64,000 bases of DNA. Source: Ilyomonas sp965277535 (GTDB lineage Bacteria > Bacteroidota > Bacteroidia > Chitinophagales > Chitinophagaceae). Every line of letters begins with the position of its first letter. The stretch's first letter is position 1. Below are positions 44,991-54,343 of the stretch, piece after piece. A model generated the notes under the pieces. That model was not told where the DNA came from, did no database searches, and saw only the letters and a list, made by a program, of their open reading frames with translations. The position numbers and the translations under genes were made by a program. Location of the stretch: positions 1,550,001 through 1,614,000 of the forward strand of contig OZ255825.1 of NCBI GenBank assembly GCA_965277535.1, read 5' to 3'.

Positions 44991-47900
44991 TTACTTCTTT
45001 TTTAAGCCTTCCAGATATTCTAACAAGTTCGCCAAATCCTGCGACGACATCGTTTGATACAAACCTTCCGGCATCATGCTTTCTTTCATTTGTGTCATGG
45101 CTAACACATCAGCCGTTTTCAATTGTTTGCGGTTGCCGCCGGGTATTTTCAAATCAATATCTGTTTCGGTTTTGCTGGCGATAATGCCCGATAAATTGGA
45201 GCCATCTTTCATTTTTAGCGTCCATCCTTCAAAGCCATAACTGATTCCTGCCGATGGGTGAACAATCGCTTCCAGCAATCCTTCTTTGGGTAGCTTGCTT
45301 CCAATTTCTGACAGCTTCGGTCCGAAATCATTGCCCACGTTATTGACCTGATGGCAAACGCTGCAAGTGCTTACAAATAGCTTAGAACCCGCATCTTCAT
45401 TGGGCTTCAAAGCAGCCAGTTCTTTTATAGCAGGCGCAGGTTTTGCATTGTTATTCGCACTATGAGCGGGCAGATAAGTAGCCGCTTCTGCACGCACCGA
45501 ACCACGCCAGGCACCGGCAACACTCGCAACCACATCAGGTATTAATTGGGCAGGAACTTTTTTGGCTTTTAAAATTTGCAACACACGATCTTCACCGCTA
45601 CCACTGTTGCCAATGCTGTGTGCCGCTACTTTGCGCAAAGGCATAGTGTATTGGTTTGATAAGGCAACTGTTTGCAGCATGTTTACAGATTCTGTGCTAC
45701 CTACACCTGCAAGCGCATGTACTAAACGGAATTGTTGTGTTGTATCTTTTCCATTCAGGATATTCCATGCCAGCTTATCGCCATGCAACTGCAACAACAA
45801 ACCGGCTGCATTTTTACCAACGTTTTCGGTTGATTTATTGACTGCCAATTGTAAAAGGTTGGCATTTTGAGAAGCTACTCCGTAGCGATTTACCAATTCA
45901 ATGTATTCATCCGTACCATTGATGGAACGAAGCACGTTGGCTAACACTTTTTGTGCAACCGGAGACTGTGCAACCGATTTGTTATTGAGTGCATGAAGCA
46001 CCAACTTGTTTACTTCCGTGCTGTCGGCTGAATTGTCGGGCACCATTGACAATAAAATTCTTTCTTTCAGATAATCATTGGTGAAATCAAACGCACGGAA
46101 ATATTTTAACCGGTTGGTTAATGCCACCTTATTATCGAAAGCCAGCTTACTCAAATAAGGCAATGCTAATTTGGTACGCGCACGCCACACAATGTTGCGT
46201 GATGCCTCGGTGGCCAGCGGGTCTTTGGTTTTGCCTAAATAAGCAGTAAAAAACTGATCCCATTGCCCATCGGCGCCAATGCCGAGAGCTTCCAAATACC
46301 AGCGGTCTTTGCCATTGTATTGCGAAGCCAGATTTGCCCACAAGGCTGCGGCTTCCGATGAATGGTTGTGATGTAATGCCAGCGCGCATTCGCGTCTTAC
46401 ACCTGCGTCAGCATCATTCTGTAAGGCAGATACAGCGCGAGTTACACCATTCTTTAATTCAACGGCAGCACGAATGCCGGTGATGCGCAAATCAGGATTC
46501 TTATCTGTTATTGCTTCATCAATGTATTGCGAAGCATTGGCATCTTTCCCCTTCACCAACACCCAAAACGCTCTTGCCCGCATACGAGGATCTGCGTTTT
46601 GGTTTTGCCACAATTTTTCTAATTCAGGCACTGCATTTTTACCCATGTTTTGCAACGCCGTAAACGCATGATAACGCACCGATAAATTAGAATTTTGTAA
46701 CGCTGTAATGGCACCTTGCGGCGTGGTATAATCCTGTTTGGAAATCTTATAAGATGAAGCAGCCGAAGACGGTGCTACGCGATAAATTCTGCCACGAACC
46801 TGGTCGCCAGCCTGGTGGCCGCCTACACCCGGATCGTACCAATCGGCAACCATAATAGAACCATCGGGCGCAGTACATACATCAGCCGGACGAAACCAAC
46901 GATCCCGTTCTCCTTTTAAAATGTTGATGATACTTGCCTCATAGCCCGCGCCGTTTGTTTTTACCGTATAACTGCGCACTACGTTCGGACCGGCATCGCA
47001 ATGAATGAGTTGGTTGTGAAATTCTTTGGGTAATAAAGCCCCTTCGTACACCAAAATTCCCGTAGGCGAACCGGCAAAGGTTTGCAGTAAATTGGGCACA
47101 ACACCCGGGTCGTTCAAATGCCAGTGCCGCAAAGGAATGGAGTCTTCCCTATTGATTCGGTTTGCCTGCCAGCCTGCGCCTGTCATTTCATCGGTATAGC
47201 CATAATTTCCATATTGCATTACATAGTTGATACGCGTGCCGCGGTTGCCATCATCGTCGTTATCGCTTTGCCACATCGTGCCGTAACTATCCACAGCTAC
47301 TTCATACGGATTGCGAAAATTCTGACCCAAACATTCAACATGCGAACCATCCACATCGCAGCGAAACACCAAACCTTGTTTGTATTTTTTTTGGCTGATC
47401 ACATCACCATCCTGGTCGAGCACAGGCTTGTTGTTTTTATCGCGCAACTGCATTCCTGCATTGCCCATATTGAAGTACAATTTCCCATCGGCACCAAACG
47501 TAAACGCATGAACGCCGTGGTCGTGCTGCTCGCCGCTGATGCCTTGAAATAGAATTTCTTTGCGGTCGGCTTTGTCATCGCCGTTATCGTCCGTAAACAC
47601 CCATACATACGGGCTTTGCGATACAATCACTTTATTGCCCAGCACGCAAATGCCAAGCGGTGCGTTAATTTCCGGGCCTTGGTAAAATACTTTTGCTGTA
47701 TCGGCTTTGCCATCGCCGTTGGTATCTTCCAGAATCATGATTCTATCGCCCAGCGCATTCACCGGATTGCCATTGATAGCAGGACGATAATTGTAAGCTT
47801 CATTTACCCACACTCTCCCGCGTTCATCCACATCAATGTTCGTTGGATTTTTCAGCATCGGCTCTGTGGCGAATGTGTGCACTTCCAAATCAGGCGCAAC

Positions 47901-48077
47901 CGTTAAGCCCTTCAATGCGTTTTCGGGAAGATGTTTTTGTGCATCGGTTAGCGAATCGGTTTTCGCTGTGGTTGTATCAGTGTGGGTTTTGTTGTTATTA
48001 GAATTGTTTTGGCAAGAAAAGAGGCAAAACAAAAAAGGGGCAAAAACAAAAGTGGAAAGCAATCGAAAGATCTTCAT
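44991..48077 (-). CDS. Large lipoprotein: dehydrogenase-like beta-propeller, HEAT-like repeats, cytochrome c
   Basis: A 1028-residue protein with a lipobox near FSCQ. Residues about 60-450 form a propeller of the membrane-bound (PQQ/sugar) dehydrogenase type: VDERGRVWVNEAYNYRP, GDRIMILEDTNGDGKADT, NPYEVAVDSYGTMW and WFRPADVCTAPDGSIMVADWYD. HEAT-like repeats span about 460-830. The C-terminal domain has the haem motif CSVCHQ. Such PVC-type proteins oxidise sugars or related polyols at the cell surface (inferred). Two GCAAAA-words sit back to back in the signal-peptide codons (48025 and 48041). Start chosen at MKIFRLL. Confidence 0.88.
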   Translation of the reverse strand: MKIFRLLSTFVFAPFLFCLFSCQNNSNNNKTHTDTTTAKTDSLTDAQKHLPENALKGLTVAPDLEVHTFATEPMLKNPTNIDVDERGRVWVNEAYNYRPAINGNPVNALGDRIMILEDTNGDGKADTAKVFYQGPEINAPLGICVLGNKVIVSQSPYVWVFTDDNGDDKADRKEILFQGISGEQHDHGVHAFTFGADGKLYFNMGNAGMQLRDKNNKPVLDQDGDVISQKKYKQGLVFRCDVDGSHVECLGQNFRNPYEVAVDSYGTMWQSDNDDDGNRGTRINYVMQYGNYGYTDEMTGAGWQANRINREDSIPLRHWHLNDPGVVPNLLQTFAGSPTGILVYEGALLPKEFHNQLIHCDAGPNVVRSYTVKTNGAGYEASIINILKGERDRWFRPADVCTAPDGSIMVADWYDPGVGGHQAGDQVRGRIYRVAPSSAASSYKISKQDYTTPQGAITALQNSNLSVRYHAFTALQNMGKNAVPELEKLWQNQNADPRMRARAFWVLVKGKDANASQYIDEAITDKNPDLRITGIRAAVELKNGVTRAVSALQNDADAGVRRECALALHHNHSSEAAALWANLASQYNGKDRWYLEALGIGADGQWDQFFTAYLGKTKDPLATEASRNIVWRARTKLALPYLSKLAFDNKVALTNRLKYFRAFDFTNDYLKERILLSMVPDNSADSTEVNKLVLHALNNKSVAQSPVAQKVLANVLRSINGTDEYIELVNRYGVASQNANLLQLAVNKSTENVGKNAAGLLLQLHGDKLAWNILNGKDTTQQFRLVHALAGVGSTESVNMLQTVALSNQYTMPLRKVAAHSIGNSGSGEDRVLQILKAKKVPAQLIPDVVASVAGAWRGSVRAEAATYLPAHSANNNAKPAPAIKELAALKPNEDAGSKLFVSTCSVCHQVNNVGNDFGPKLSEIGSKLPKEGLLEAIVHPSAGISYGFEGWTLKMKDGSNLSGIIASKTETDIDLKIPGGNRKQLKTADVLAMTQMKESMMPEGLYQTMSSQDLANLLEYLEGLKKK
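48025..48051 (+). repeat. Two dispersed words in tandem
   Basis: GCAAAACAAAA (48025) and GCAAAAACAAA (48041) lie back to back, each preceded by AGAG or AGGG purines. On the minus strand they encode part of the signal peptide (VFAPFLFCLF). Confidence 0.7.
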
Positions 48078-48195
48078 TGAATGGGGCATTTTGAAGGCAC
48101 CAAAATAAAGCAATTTGTTTTTACAGATATTTATTCTGGGTGCATTCCAAATTTTCGCAAGGGTAATAGGATGCGTTGAATTGAAAGGTCAAAAA

Positions 48196-48368
48196 CGTTC
48201 CGTAGGAACGGCAGGTGGGTAGAACGCCATAAACAAAAGGTGAATTCCGTTCCGTCAGGAACGGAACTCTTTGCTGATGGAATAATGCAGAGTATCGTTC
48301 CTGACGGAACGACGTGGATGTATTACCAGATTTGGATATTGCTACCCACCTGCCGTTCTTACGGAACG
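48196..48368. repeat. Palindromic repeat element, copy 2
   Basis: Outer arms CGTTCCGTAGGAACGGCAGG + TGGGTAG and CTACCCACC + TGCCGTTCTTACGGAACG are inverted (one mismatch). The inner pair is GTTCCGTCAGGAACGG and GTTCCTGACGGAACG. Same family as 19573-19736. The 48078-48405 gap contains only this element and short words. Confidence 0.85.
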
Positions 48369-48405
48369 CAAATCAATCATCTTTCGGAAATTTGAAATGC
48401 ACCCT

Positions 48406-49755
48406 TTATTCTTCTAACAGCTTTTTAATGGCTGTATGATAGTTTTCAAAATGAAAATTATCTATTGCATTCTTCATATTGGCTGCTATCTGGTCGTTGC
48501 ACAAATTACCGATGCTGCCTTCGTGTGTATGATGAATTTGAGTTGAATAAGTGAAGCTATTTTCTTCAATGCCTAACCCTACTTTTTTATACGCATCACG
48601 AAAAGGAACGCCTTGCAGAACAAGTTTGTTCACTTCTTCTACACTAAATAAATACTTGTATTTTTCATCTTCTAAAATATCTTTTTTCACTTCCATGTTG
48701 GTGATCATCAAGCCAGCCATTTGGATGCAGTTGCGAAGCGTTTGAAAATGGGGAAAAAGGTGTTCTTTTAATAACTGTAAATCGCGATGATAACCGGAAG
48801 GAAGATTGGTTGTCATCATCATGATTTCATTGGGCAAAGCCTTAATGCGATTGCAATACGAGCGTATCAGTTCAAACACATCAGGATTCTTTTTGTGCGG
48901 CATAATGCTGCTGCCTGTTGTGAGTTGTGGCGGAAATGTGATAAAACCAAAATTTTGGTTCAAAAACAAACAAGCATCCATGCTTAATCTTGCCAATGTA
49001 TCAGCCACATTTGCCAGGGCAGAAGCCACAATGCGCTCGGTTTTACCGCGTCCCATCTGGGCATACACAACGTTGTAATTCAAATCGGCAAAGCCTAAGA
49101 GTTGTGTAGTTAATGTACGGTTGATAGGAAACGAAGAACCATAGCCAGCCGCAGAGCCAAGCGGGTTTTTATTGACCACATCATAAGCCGCTTGTATAGT
49201 TATTACATCATCCACAAGACTTTCTGCATACGCACCCAGCCACAAACCAAACGAAGACGGCATCGCCAGTTGAAGATGCGTGTAACCGGGCAGCAAATCA
49301 TCTTTTAATCCATTGCTTCTTTGGATAAGTAATTCAAAAAAGGTTTGAATGGTAAGAACGGTTTGTTCAATTTCGCTGCGCAAAAACAATTTCACATCAA
49401 CCAATACCTGGTCGTTGCGGCTGCGCGCGGAGTGAATTTTTTTGCCAACATCGCCGAGCTTTTGCGTAAGTAAAAATTCGATTTGTGAATGAACATCTTC
49501 TATGTTATTGTCAATTGTAAATTGTGAATTGTCAATTGAGGATGACTGTGTGGTTTTGTAAATTTCCTGTAACTCTTTTACGAGTTGATCAGCTTCTTCG
49601 TTGGTAAGCAATCCAACAGTGGCTAACATCTTTGCATGTGCAATGTTTCCCAACACATCAAACGGTGCTAACAGCAAATCAAACTCGCGGTCTTTGCCGA
49701 CTGTAAAGGTTTCTACTTCTTTAAGCGATGTGAAATTTTTTTGCCAGAGTTTCAT
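48406..49755 (-). CDS. argH: Argininosuccinate lyase
   Basis: A 449-residue lyase of the fumarase/aspartase superfamily, last step of arginine synthesis. Motifs: SRNDQVLVDVKLF, GYTHLQLAMPSSFG and the signature TGSSIMPHKKNPD. Residues about 71-84 (SSIDNSQFTIDNNI) are an insertion coded by a CAATTGACAATTCACAATT-type repeat (49506-49540) that I do not expect in other ArgH proteins. Last gene of the arginine cluster. Confidence 0.96.
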   Translation of the reverse strand: MKLWQKNFTSLKEVETFTVGKDREFDLLLAPFDVLGNIAHAKMLATVGLLTNEEADQLVKELQEIYKTTQSSSIDNSQFTIDNNIEDVHSQIEFLLTQKLGDVGKKIHSARSRNDQVLVDVKLFLRSEIEQTVLTIQTFFELLIQRSNGLKDDLLPGYTHLQLAMPSSFGLWLGAYAESLVDDVITIQAAYDVVNKNPLGSAAGYGSSFPINRTLTTQLLGFADLNYNVVYAQMGRGKTERIVASALANVADTLARLSMDACLFLNQNFGFITFPPQLTTGSSIMPHKKNPDVFELIRSYCNRIKALPNEIMMMTTNLPSGYHRDLQLLKEHLFPHFQTLRNCIQMAGLMITNMEVKKDILEDEKYKYLFSVEEVNKLVLQGVPFRDAYKKVGLGIEENSFTYSTQIHHTHEGSIGNLCNDQIAANMKNAIDNFHFENYHTAIKKLLEE

Positions 49756-49760
49756 ATTGG

Positions 49761-50159
49761 TTACTGGTTGCCGGATGCCGGTTTTGTAAAGTCATTCAAA
49801 TTGTTCTCAACCCACTGTATAAATTTATTGATACGCTTGCTTAACGAATTGTACTCAAGCTGCATCCGGTTGAAGCATTCTGTATTTTTCCATGATCCTG
49901 TTTCAAACAAAAAATCGAGGTGAAGAATTGTTTCATCGCATTCAGATTGAGCATAAACAAGATGTTTAATAAAATCGGCTTTGTATCTTCTTCTTCCATA
50001 GCCTTCTACAATTGCAGTCGTTACAGCTTTTGAAGAACGACGAATTTGGCTTCCTTCCTCGAACATCTCAAATTTTGGAAGTGATAAGCTTACTTTATGT
50101 ACTTCAATTGCCAATCGCTTTGATTCTATAAATACTTCTAACTCCCGATAACTTTTCAT
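49761..50159 (-). CDS. Four-helix-bundle protein (S23 / IVP family)
   Basis: A 132-residue protein of the family that includes the 23S rRNA intervening-sequence proteins and Avd. MKSYRELEVFIESKRLAIEVH, EMFEEGSQIRRSSKAVTTAIVEGYGRRRYKADFIKHL (in blocks) and SECDETILHLDFLF are the family pattern. The function is unclear. It lies between argE and argH with about 40 bases on one side and 5 on the other and is presumably a mobile-type insert. Its C-terminus TKPASGNQ is in a CCGGATGCCGG word repeat. Start at ATG 50159. Confidence 0.85.
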   Translation of the reverse strand: MKSYRELEVFIESKRLAIEVHKVSLSLPKFEMFEEGSQIRRSSKAVTTAIVEGYGRRRYKADFIKHLVYAQSECDETILHLDFLFETGSWKNTECFNRMQLEYNSLSKRINKFIQWVENNLNDFTKPASGNQ

Positions 50160-50198
50160 AGAATGATTATTATTCAACATGAGTAACAGGGCAAATCA

Positions 50199-51296
50199 TC
50201 AGATACCGGTATCCGGCATCTGGGAACCGGCAACTCTGCTTATGAGTTGAACATACGTTTCAATGCCTTCTTTGATTTCATGAAGATAAATGTATTCATC
50301 AGCCGTATGACTCCTGGCACTATCTCCAGGTCCCATTTTTAGGGCAGGAAAAGGCATTAAAGCCTTATCGCTGGTAGTTGGCGAGCCGTAATAGCCATGA
50401 CCTAACTGGATGCCAGCCTGCACAAGAGGATGATTGATAGGAATAGAAGTTGACCGCATCCGCGTAGTACGTGGCTTGAAATGGCTTTGCAAATTTTGCT
50501 TTAATGCATCGAGTATTTCTTCAAAAGTGTACAGTTCATTGACACGAACATCAATCACAAATTTGCATTGCGATGGCACTACATTGTGTTGCTTGTTTTC
50601 GGTTTCAATAATGGTTACGCTGAGTTTGGTTTCGCCCAATAAATCGCTCACTTTATCAAACTTGTAATTGCGTATCCAGTTAATGTCATCTACGGCTTTG
50701 TACAACGCATTTTCACCTTCGTTGCGGGCAGCATGACCTGCACGACCCTGAGCCGTGCAATCAATTACCATCAAACCTCTTTCTGCTACTGCCATCTCTA
50801 ATTGGGTAGGTTCACCAACAATACCAAAATCAATATTGCCAAGAAAAGGCAACACCAGTTCTATCCCGTTCACGCCACTGATTTCCTCTTCTGCACTTGC
50901 CGCAAATACAATGTTGTGAGCCAAATTGGTTTTGTCGTAAAAATACAAAAACGTAGCCATGAGCGATACGAGGCAACCACCGGCATCGTTGCTTCCCAAG
51001 CCAAACAATTTGTCTTCCTTTTCAACGGGCGTAAACGGATCCATAGTATAGCCTTTGTTGGGCTTTACCGTATCGTGATGAGAGTTCAATAAGATGGAAG
51101 GCTTGGCAACATCGTAATGTTTGTTTTTGGCGTAAATGTTATTGCCAACACGTGAGCAGGGAACTTTATTGCTTTTAAAAAATTCAACAATGATTTCTGC
51201 TGTATCATTTTCTTCTTTTGAAAATGAGGGCGTGCTGATGAGTTGCTTTAATAAGGCAACAGCCTTATCAAACAGTATATCTGTTGTGTTATTCAT
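50199..51296 (-). CDS. argE: N-acyl-ornithine deacylase, M20 metallopeptidase
   Basis: A 365-residue zinc hydrolase. LLNSHHDTV, GSNDAGGCLVSLM, AASAEEEISG and GEPTQLEMAVAERG supply the metal ligands and catalytic Glu. It removes the acetyl or succinyl group from ornithine (or citrulline) in this ArgF'-type pathway. The start overlaps the end of argB by 8 bases. The C-terminus RVAGSQMPDTGI derives from a repeat (CCGGTATCCGGCATC) like the one at the end of the neighbouring gene. Confidence 0.9.
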   Translation of the reverse strand: MNNTTDILFDKAVALLKQLISTPSFSKEENDTAEIIVEFFKSNKVPCSRVGNNIYAKNKHYDVAKPSILLNSHHDTVKPNKGYTMDPFTPVEKEDKLFGLGSNDAGGCLVSLMATFLYFYDKTNLAHNIVFAASAEEEISGVNGIELVLPFLGNIDFGIVGEPTQLEMAVAERGLMVIDCTAQGRAGHAARNEGENALYKAVDDINWIRNYKFDKVSDLLGETKLSVTIIETENKQHNVVPSQCKFVIDVRVNELYTFEEILDALKQNLQSHFKPRTTRMRSTSIPINHPLVQAGIQLGHGYYGSPTTSDKALMPFPALKMGPGDSARSHTADEYIYLHEIKEGIETYVQLISRVAGSQMPDTGI

Positions 51297-52074
51297 TGAT
51301 GATGCTTGTGCCGGATGTACCCGAAATAAGTTGTTCCAGCTGTTCTGCTTTGCCAATCACAACGCGATGAACGCCTTTGTATAAAGCAGTAAATGCATTG
51401 TGGAGCTTCGGTATCATGCCGGAGAAAATAATGTTTTGTTCCTTTAGTTGTTTGTAAGAAGAAGGGTTGATAGAATGAATCACCGTTGTATCATCATCAG
51501 CATCTCTTAATACACCACTTTTCTCAAAACAATACATGAGATGCACTTCATAGAATGGGCTCATTGCCTGTGCTATTTCCTGTGCTATGGTATCTGCGTT
51601 TGTGTTCAACAATTGCCCTTCTTTGTTGTGTGTGATAGGAGCAACAACAACGGCCATATTTTGTAATAATAAGCTTTGCAGGAATGAAGAATTGATGGCA
51701 TCCACATCGCCCACAAAACCATAATCAATAGAAGGGTGAACGCGTTTGTGCGATTGAATGAGATTGCCATCGGCGCCACACAATCCAATAGCAGTGCAGC
51801 TTTGCGCCTGTAATTGTGCTACAATATTTTTATTGATATAGCCTGCATATACCATCGTTACAACTTTCAATGTTTCAGCATCGGTTATTCTTCTTCCATC
51901 AATTATTTGCTGTTCAATGCCTAACTGTGCAGCTAACTTTGTAGCTAATTTACCACCTCCGTGGACCAGGATTTTATGCGATTCTACTGATGCAAAAGAT
52001 TGAAGAAAAGAAGATAGCTTTTCTTCATCGTCTATAATGTTACCACCGATTTTTATGACGTAGAGTTTGTTCAT
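51289..52074 (-). CDS. argB: N-acetylglutamate (N-acylglutamate) kinase
   Basis: A 261-residue amino acid kinase with KIGGNIIDDEEKL, LVHGGGKLATKLA and GLCGADGNLIQS. It phosphorylates the gamma-carboxyl of N-acylglutamate. The stop overlaps the argE start by 8 bases and its start overlaps the argF' stop by 4 bases (ATGA), so translation is coupled. It lacks an N-terminal arginine-sensing helix. Confidence 0.95.
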   Translation of the reverse strand: MNKLYVIKIGGNIIDDEEKLSSFLQSFASVESHKILVHGGGKLATKLAAQLGIEQQIIDGRRITDAETLKVVTMVYAGYINKNIVAQLQAQSCTAIGLCGADGNLIQSHKRVHPSIDYGFVGDVDAINSSFLQSLLLQNMAVVVAPITHNKEGQLLNTNADTIAQEIAQAMSPFYEVHLMYCFEKSGVLRDADDDTTVIHSINPSSYKQLKEQNIIFSGMIPKLHNAFTALYKGVHRVVIGKAEQLEQLISGTSGTSIINE

Positions 52075-53051
52075 GGTAAGCTGGTAAGAATTTCACTGAT
52101 GACCGCTTGTGCAGCCCATACGCGGTTCGCCGCTTCCTGTGTAACAATGCTCTTTTTACTATCGAGCACTTCATCGCTCAATTCTACATTTCGCCGTACC
52201 GGAAGGCAGTGCATCACTTTTGCGTTATTGGTTACTTCCAGCTTTTTATTGGTGAGCATCCAGCGTGGATCATTCTCATATATCTTACCATAATCTTTAT
52301 ACGTGCTCCAGTTTTTTACATACACAAAATCGGCATCGCGCAAGGCTTCATCCTGGTTGTATGTGATGGTGGCACCTTTTGTAAACTGTTCTGCTAATTC
52401 ATAATCTTCAGGATGCGTGATTACAAATTCGGCTTCGTTCCATGCGGTTATCCATTGCGCAAAACTATTGGCAACGCATTGCGGCAATGCCTTTACATGC
52501 GGTGCCCATGTAAGAACGATTTTTGGTTTAACTCCCTTCTCCACTTGTGGAGAAGGGTTGGGGATGAGGTATTCTTGTATGGTTATAAGATCGGTTAATG
52601 ATTGCAGCGGATGAAGCGTTGCGCTTTCCAAACTGATCACCGGAACGCCGCACCATTTTACAAATTCGGTAATGTACAATTCGCTGTAATCGTCATCCCT
52701 ATTCTTTAAAGAAGGAAATGTGCGAATACAAAGAATGTTAAAATAACTGCCCAACACAGGAGCCGCATCTTTTACATGCTCAACGGTGTTGCCACTCATG
52801 ATGGCTCCTTCTTCAAACTCAAGCGCCCAGCCTTCTTTGTCAACATTAAATACAATAGCTTCCATGCCGAGATTGCGGGCAGCAATTTGAGTGCTCAGGC
52901 GTGTTCGCAGGGAAGGATTGAGGAACAATAAACCAATGCGCTTGCCTTCACCAAGTGTTTTGTCTTTAAATGGAGCTGCTTTGTAGTCGAGTGCTTTTGC
53001 AATTAATGTGTTGATGTCGGAAACATCGTGAACGGAAAGAAATTGCTTCAT
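52071..53051 (-). CDS. argF': N-acylornithine carbamoyltransferase (ArgF')
   Basis: A 326-residue transcarbamylase of the acetyl/succinyl-ornithine branch, not ordinary OTCase. NPSLRTRLS binds carbamoyl phosphate; EGAIMSGNTVEHVKDAAPV is the loop that contacts the acyl group, with Val90 where Bacteroides fragilis succinylornithine transcarbamylase has Pro90 and xanthomonad acetylornithine enzymes have Glu92; HCLPVRRN closes the site. A non-acidic residue here favours succinylornithine. Residues 163-174 (IPNPSPQVEKGV) are a repeat-coded insertion (52532-52570). Confidence 0.93.
   Translation of the reverse strand: MKQFLSVHDVSDINTLIAKALDYKAAPFKDKTLGEGKRIGLLFLNPSLRTRLSTQIAARNLGMEAIVFNVDKEGWALEFEEGAIMSGNTVEHVKDAAPVLGSYFNILCIRTFPSLKNRDDDYSELYITEFVKWCGVPVISLESATLHPLQSLTDLITIQEYLIPNPSPQVEKGVKPKIVLTWAPHVKALPQCVANSFAQWITAWNEAEFVITHPEDYELAEQFTKGATITYNQDEALRDADFVYVKNWSTYKDYGKIYENDPRWMLTNKKLEVTNNAKVMHCLPVRRNVELSDEVLDSKKSIVTQEAANRVWAAQAVISEILTSLP
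52532..52570. repeat. Palindromic repeat inside argF'
   Basis: CCCTTCTCCAC-TT-GTGGAGAAGGG is a near-perfect palindrome with a flanking TTGGGGATGAGG. It is found again at 57729-57763 beside the GNAT gene, so it has inserted into argF' in frame. Confidence 0.8.
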
Positions 53052-53150
53052 AAGCCTAGTTCCTAAGAGGGAATTTGTATGATTAGAGTATCCATATTTG
53101 CAGAAAACGCCAAAACTGCAATTATAAAAATTTATAATTGCAGTTTCTCA

Positions 53151-54329
53151 CTACTCCATTTCTGCTTCCTGCTCTACCCTTTTTTCTTCCGGTTTCATCT
53201 CTGCAATCGCTTCCTGTAAGGCTTCTAAAAATTCATCTGATTGCTTGCGCGACAAAGCAAGAGAAGGCAACAAACGAATCACATTCGGTTTGGCTTCGCC
53301 GGTAAAAATATTGAAATCGTACAATAACTTTTTACGCAAATCTTTCAATTCTTCGGGCACATCAAAACCAATCATCAAACCTTTGCCACGCACGTTTTCA
53401 ATGCTGTTAATTGTTTTCAAACGGTTCATTAAATATTGCCCGCGCTGCTTCGCAAATTCAATTAAATTTTCGCTTTCCATCACCTCTAAAACGGCTAACG
53501 CAGCCGCACAGGCAAGATGGTTGCCGCCGAAGGTTGTGCCCAACATGCCATGCTTTGGTTTAATGTATGGCGCAATTAAAATTCCGCCCACCGGGAAGCC
53601 ATTGCCCATGCCTTTTGCCATGGTATAAATATCTGCATTTATACCAGCATGATCTGAGCAGAAGAACTTGCCGGTTCTGCCATAACCGCATTGCACTTCA
53701 TCGGCAATAAATAAGGCATCGTTCTGATCGCACAACCGGCGAATGAGTTGCAAAAAGCTTTCGCTTGCTACATTAATGCCACCCACGCCTTGTATGCCTT
53801 CTACAATTACAGCGCATACTTCTTTACCGTTCGTTTGAAAGTAAGTTTTTAATGCAGCCTCATCGTTGAAAGGAAGAAAATCAACATTGTCTGTTTCATT
53901 CACAGAAGCTACGATTGACTTGTTATCGGTGGTTGAAACAGCCAGCGATGTTCTGCCATGAAAGGCTTTTGAAAACGCCACTATTTTCTTTTTGCCATTG
54001 TAAAACGAAGCCAATTTTAATGCGTTCTCGTTGGCTTCGGCACCGCTGTTTACCAAAAACAATTGGTAATCTTCTTTGCCACTTATCTTTCCCAATTTAT
54101 CAGCCAGTTGCTGCTGAATGGGAATGCGAACAGAGTTGGAATAAAAGGCGATTTTTTCTAACTGCTCTTCAATTCTTTTCACCCAATGCGGGTGTGTGTG
54201 CCCAATGCTAATGACGGCGTGACCACCATACATATCAAGGTATTGCACACCATTGTCGTCCCACACATAAGAGCCTTGTGCTTTTGTAATTGTTATATCG
54301 TTTAATGGATATACTTCGAATAAATTCAT
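53151..54329 (-). CDS. argD: N-acyl-ornithine aminotransferase
   Basis: A 392-residue class III PLP aminotransferase. It converts N-acyl-glutamate semialdehyde to N-acyl-ornithine. YLDMYGGHAVISIGHTHP, VNSGAEANENALKLA, IADEVQCGYGRTGKFF and MAKGMGNGFPVGG (PLP Lys) are the usual blocks. Its C-terminal tail is Glu-rich (KPEEKRVEQEAEME). Fifteen bases downstream of argC on the same strand; argF' follows after a 100-base gap. Confidence 0.94.
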   Translation of the reverse strand: MNLFEVYPLNDITITKAQGSYVWDDNGVQYLDMYGGHAVISIGHTHPHWVKRIEEQLEKIAFYSNSVRIPIQQQLADKLGKISGKEDYQLFLVNSGAEANENALKLASFYNGKKKIVAFSKAFHGRTSLAVSTTDNKSIVASVNETDNVDFLPFNDEAALKTYFQTNGKEVCAVIVEGIQGVGGINVASESFLQLIRRLCDQNDALFIADEVQCGYGRTGKFFCSDHAGINADIYTMAKGMGNGFPVGGILIAPYIKPKHGMLGTTFGGNHLACAAALAVLEVMESENLIEFAKQRGQYLMNRLKTINSIENVRGKGLMIGFDVPEELKDLRKKLLYDFNIFTGEAKPNVIRLLPSLALSRKQSDEFLEALQEAIAEMKPEEKRVEQEAEME

Positions 54330-54343
54330 GGTTGTTTGCTATT

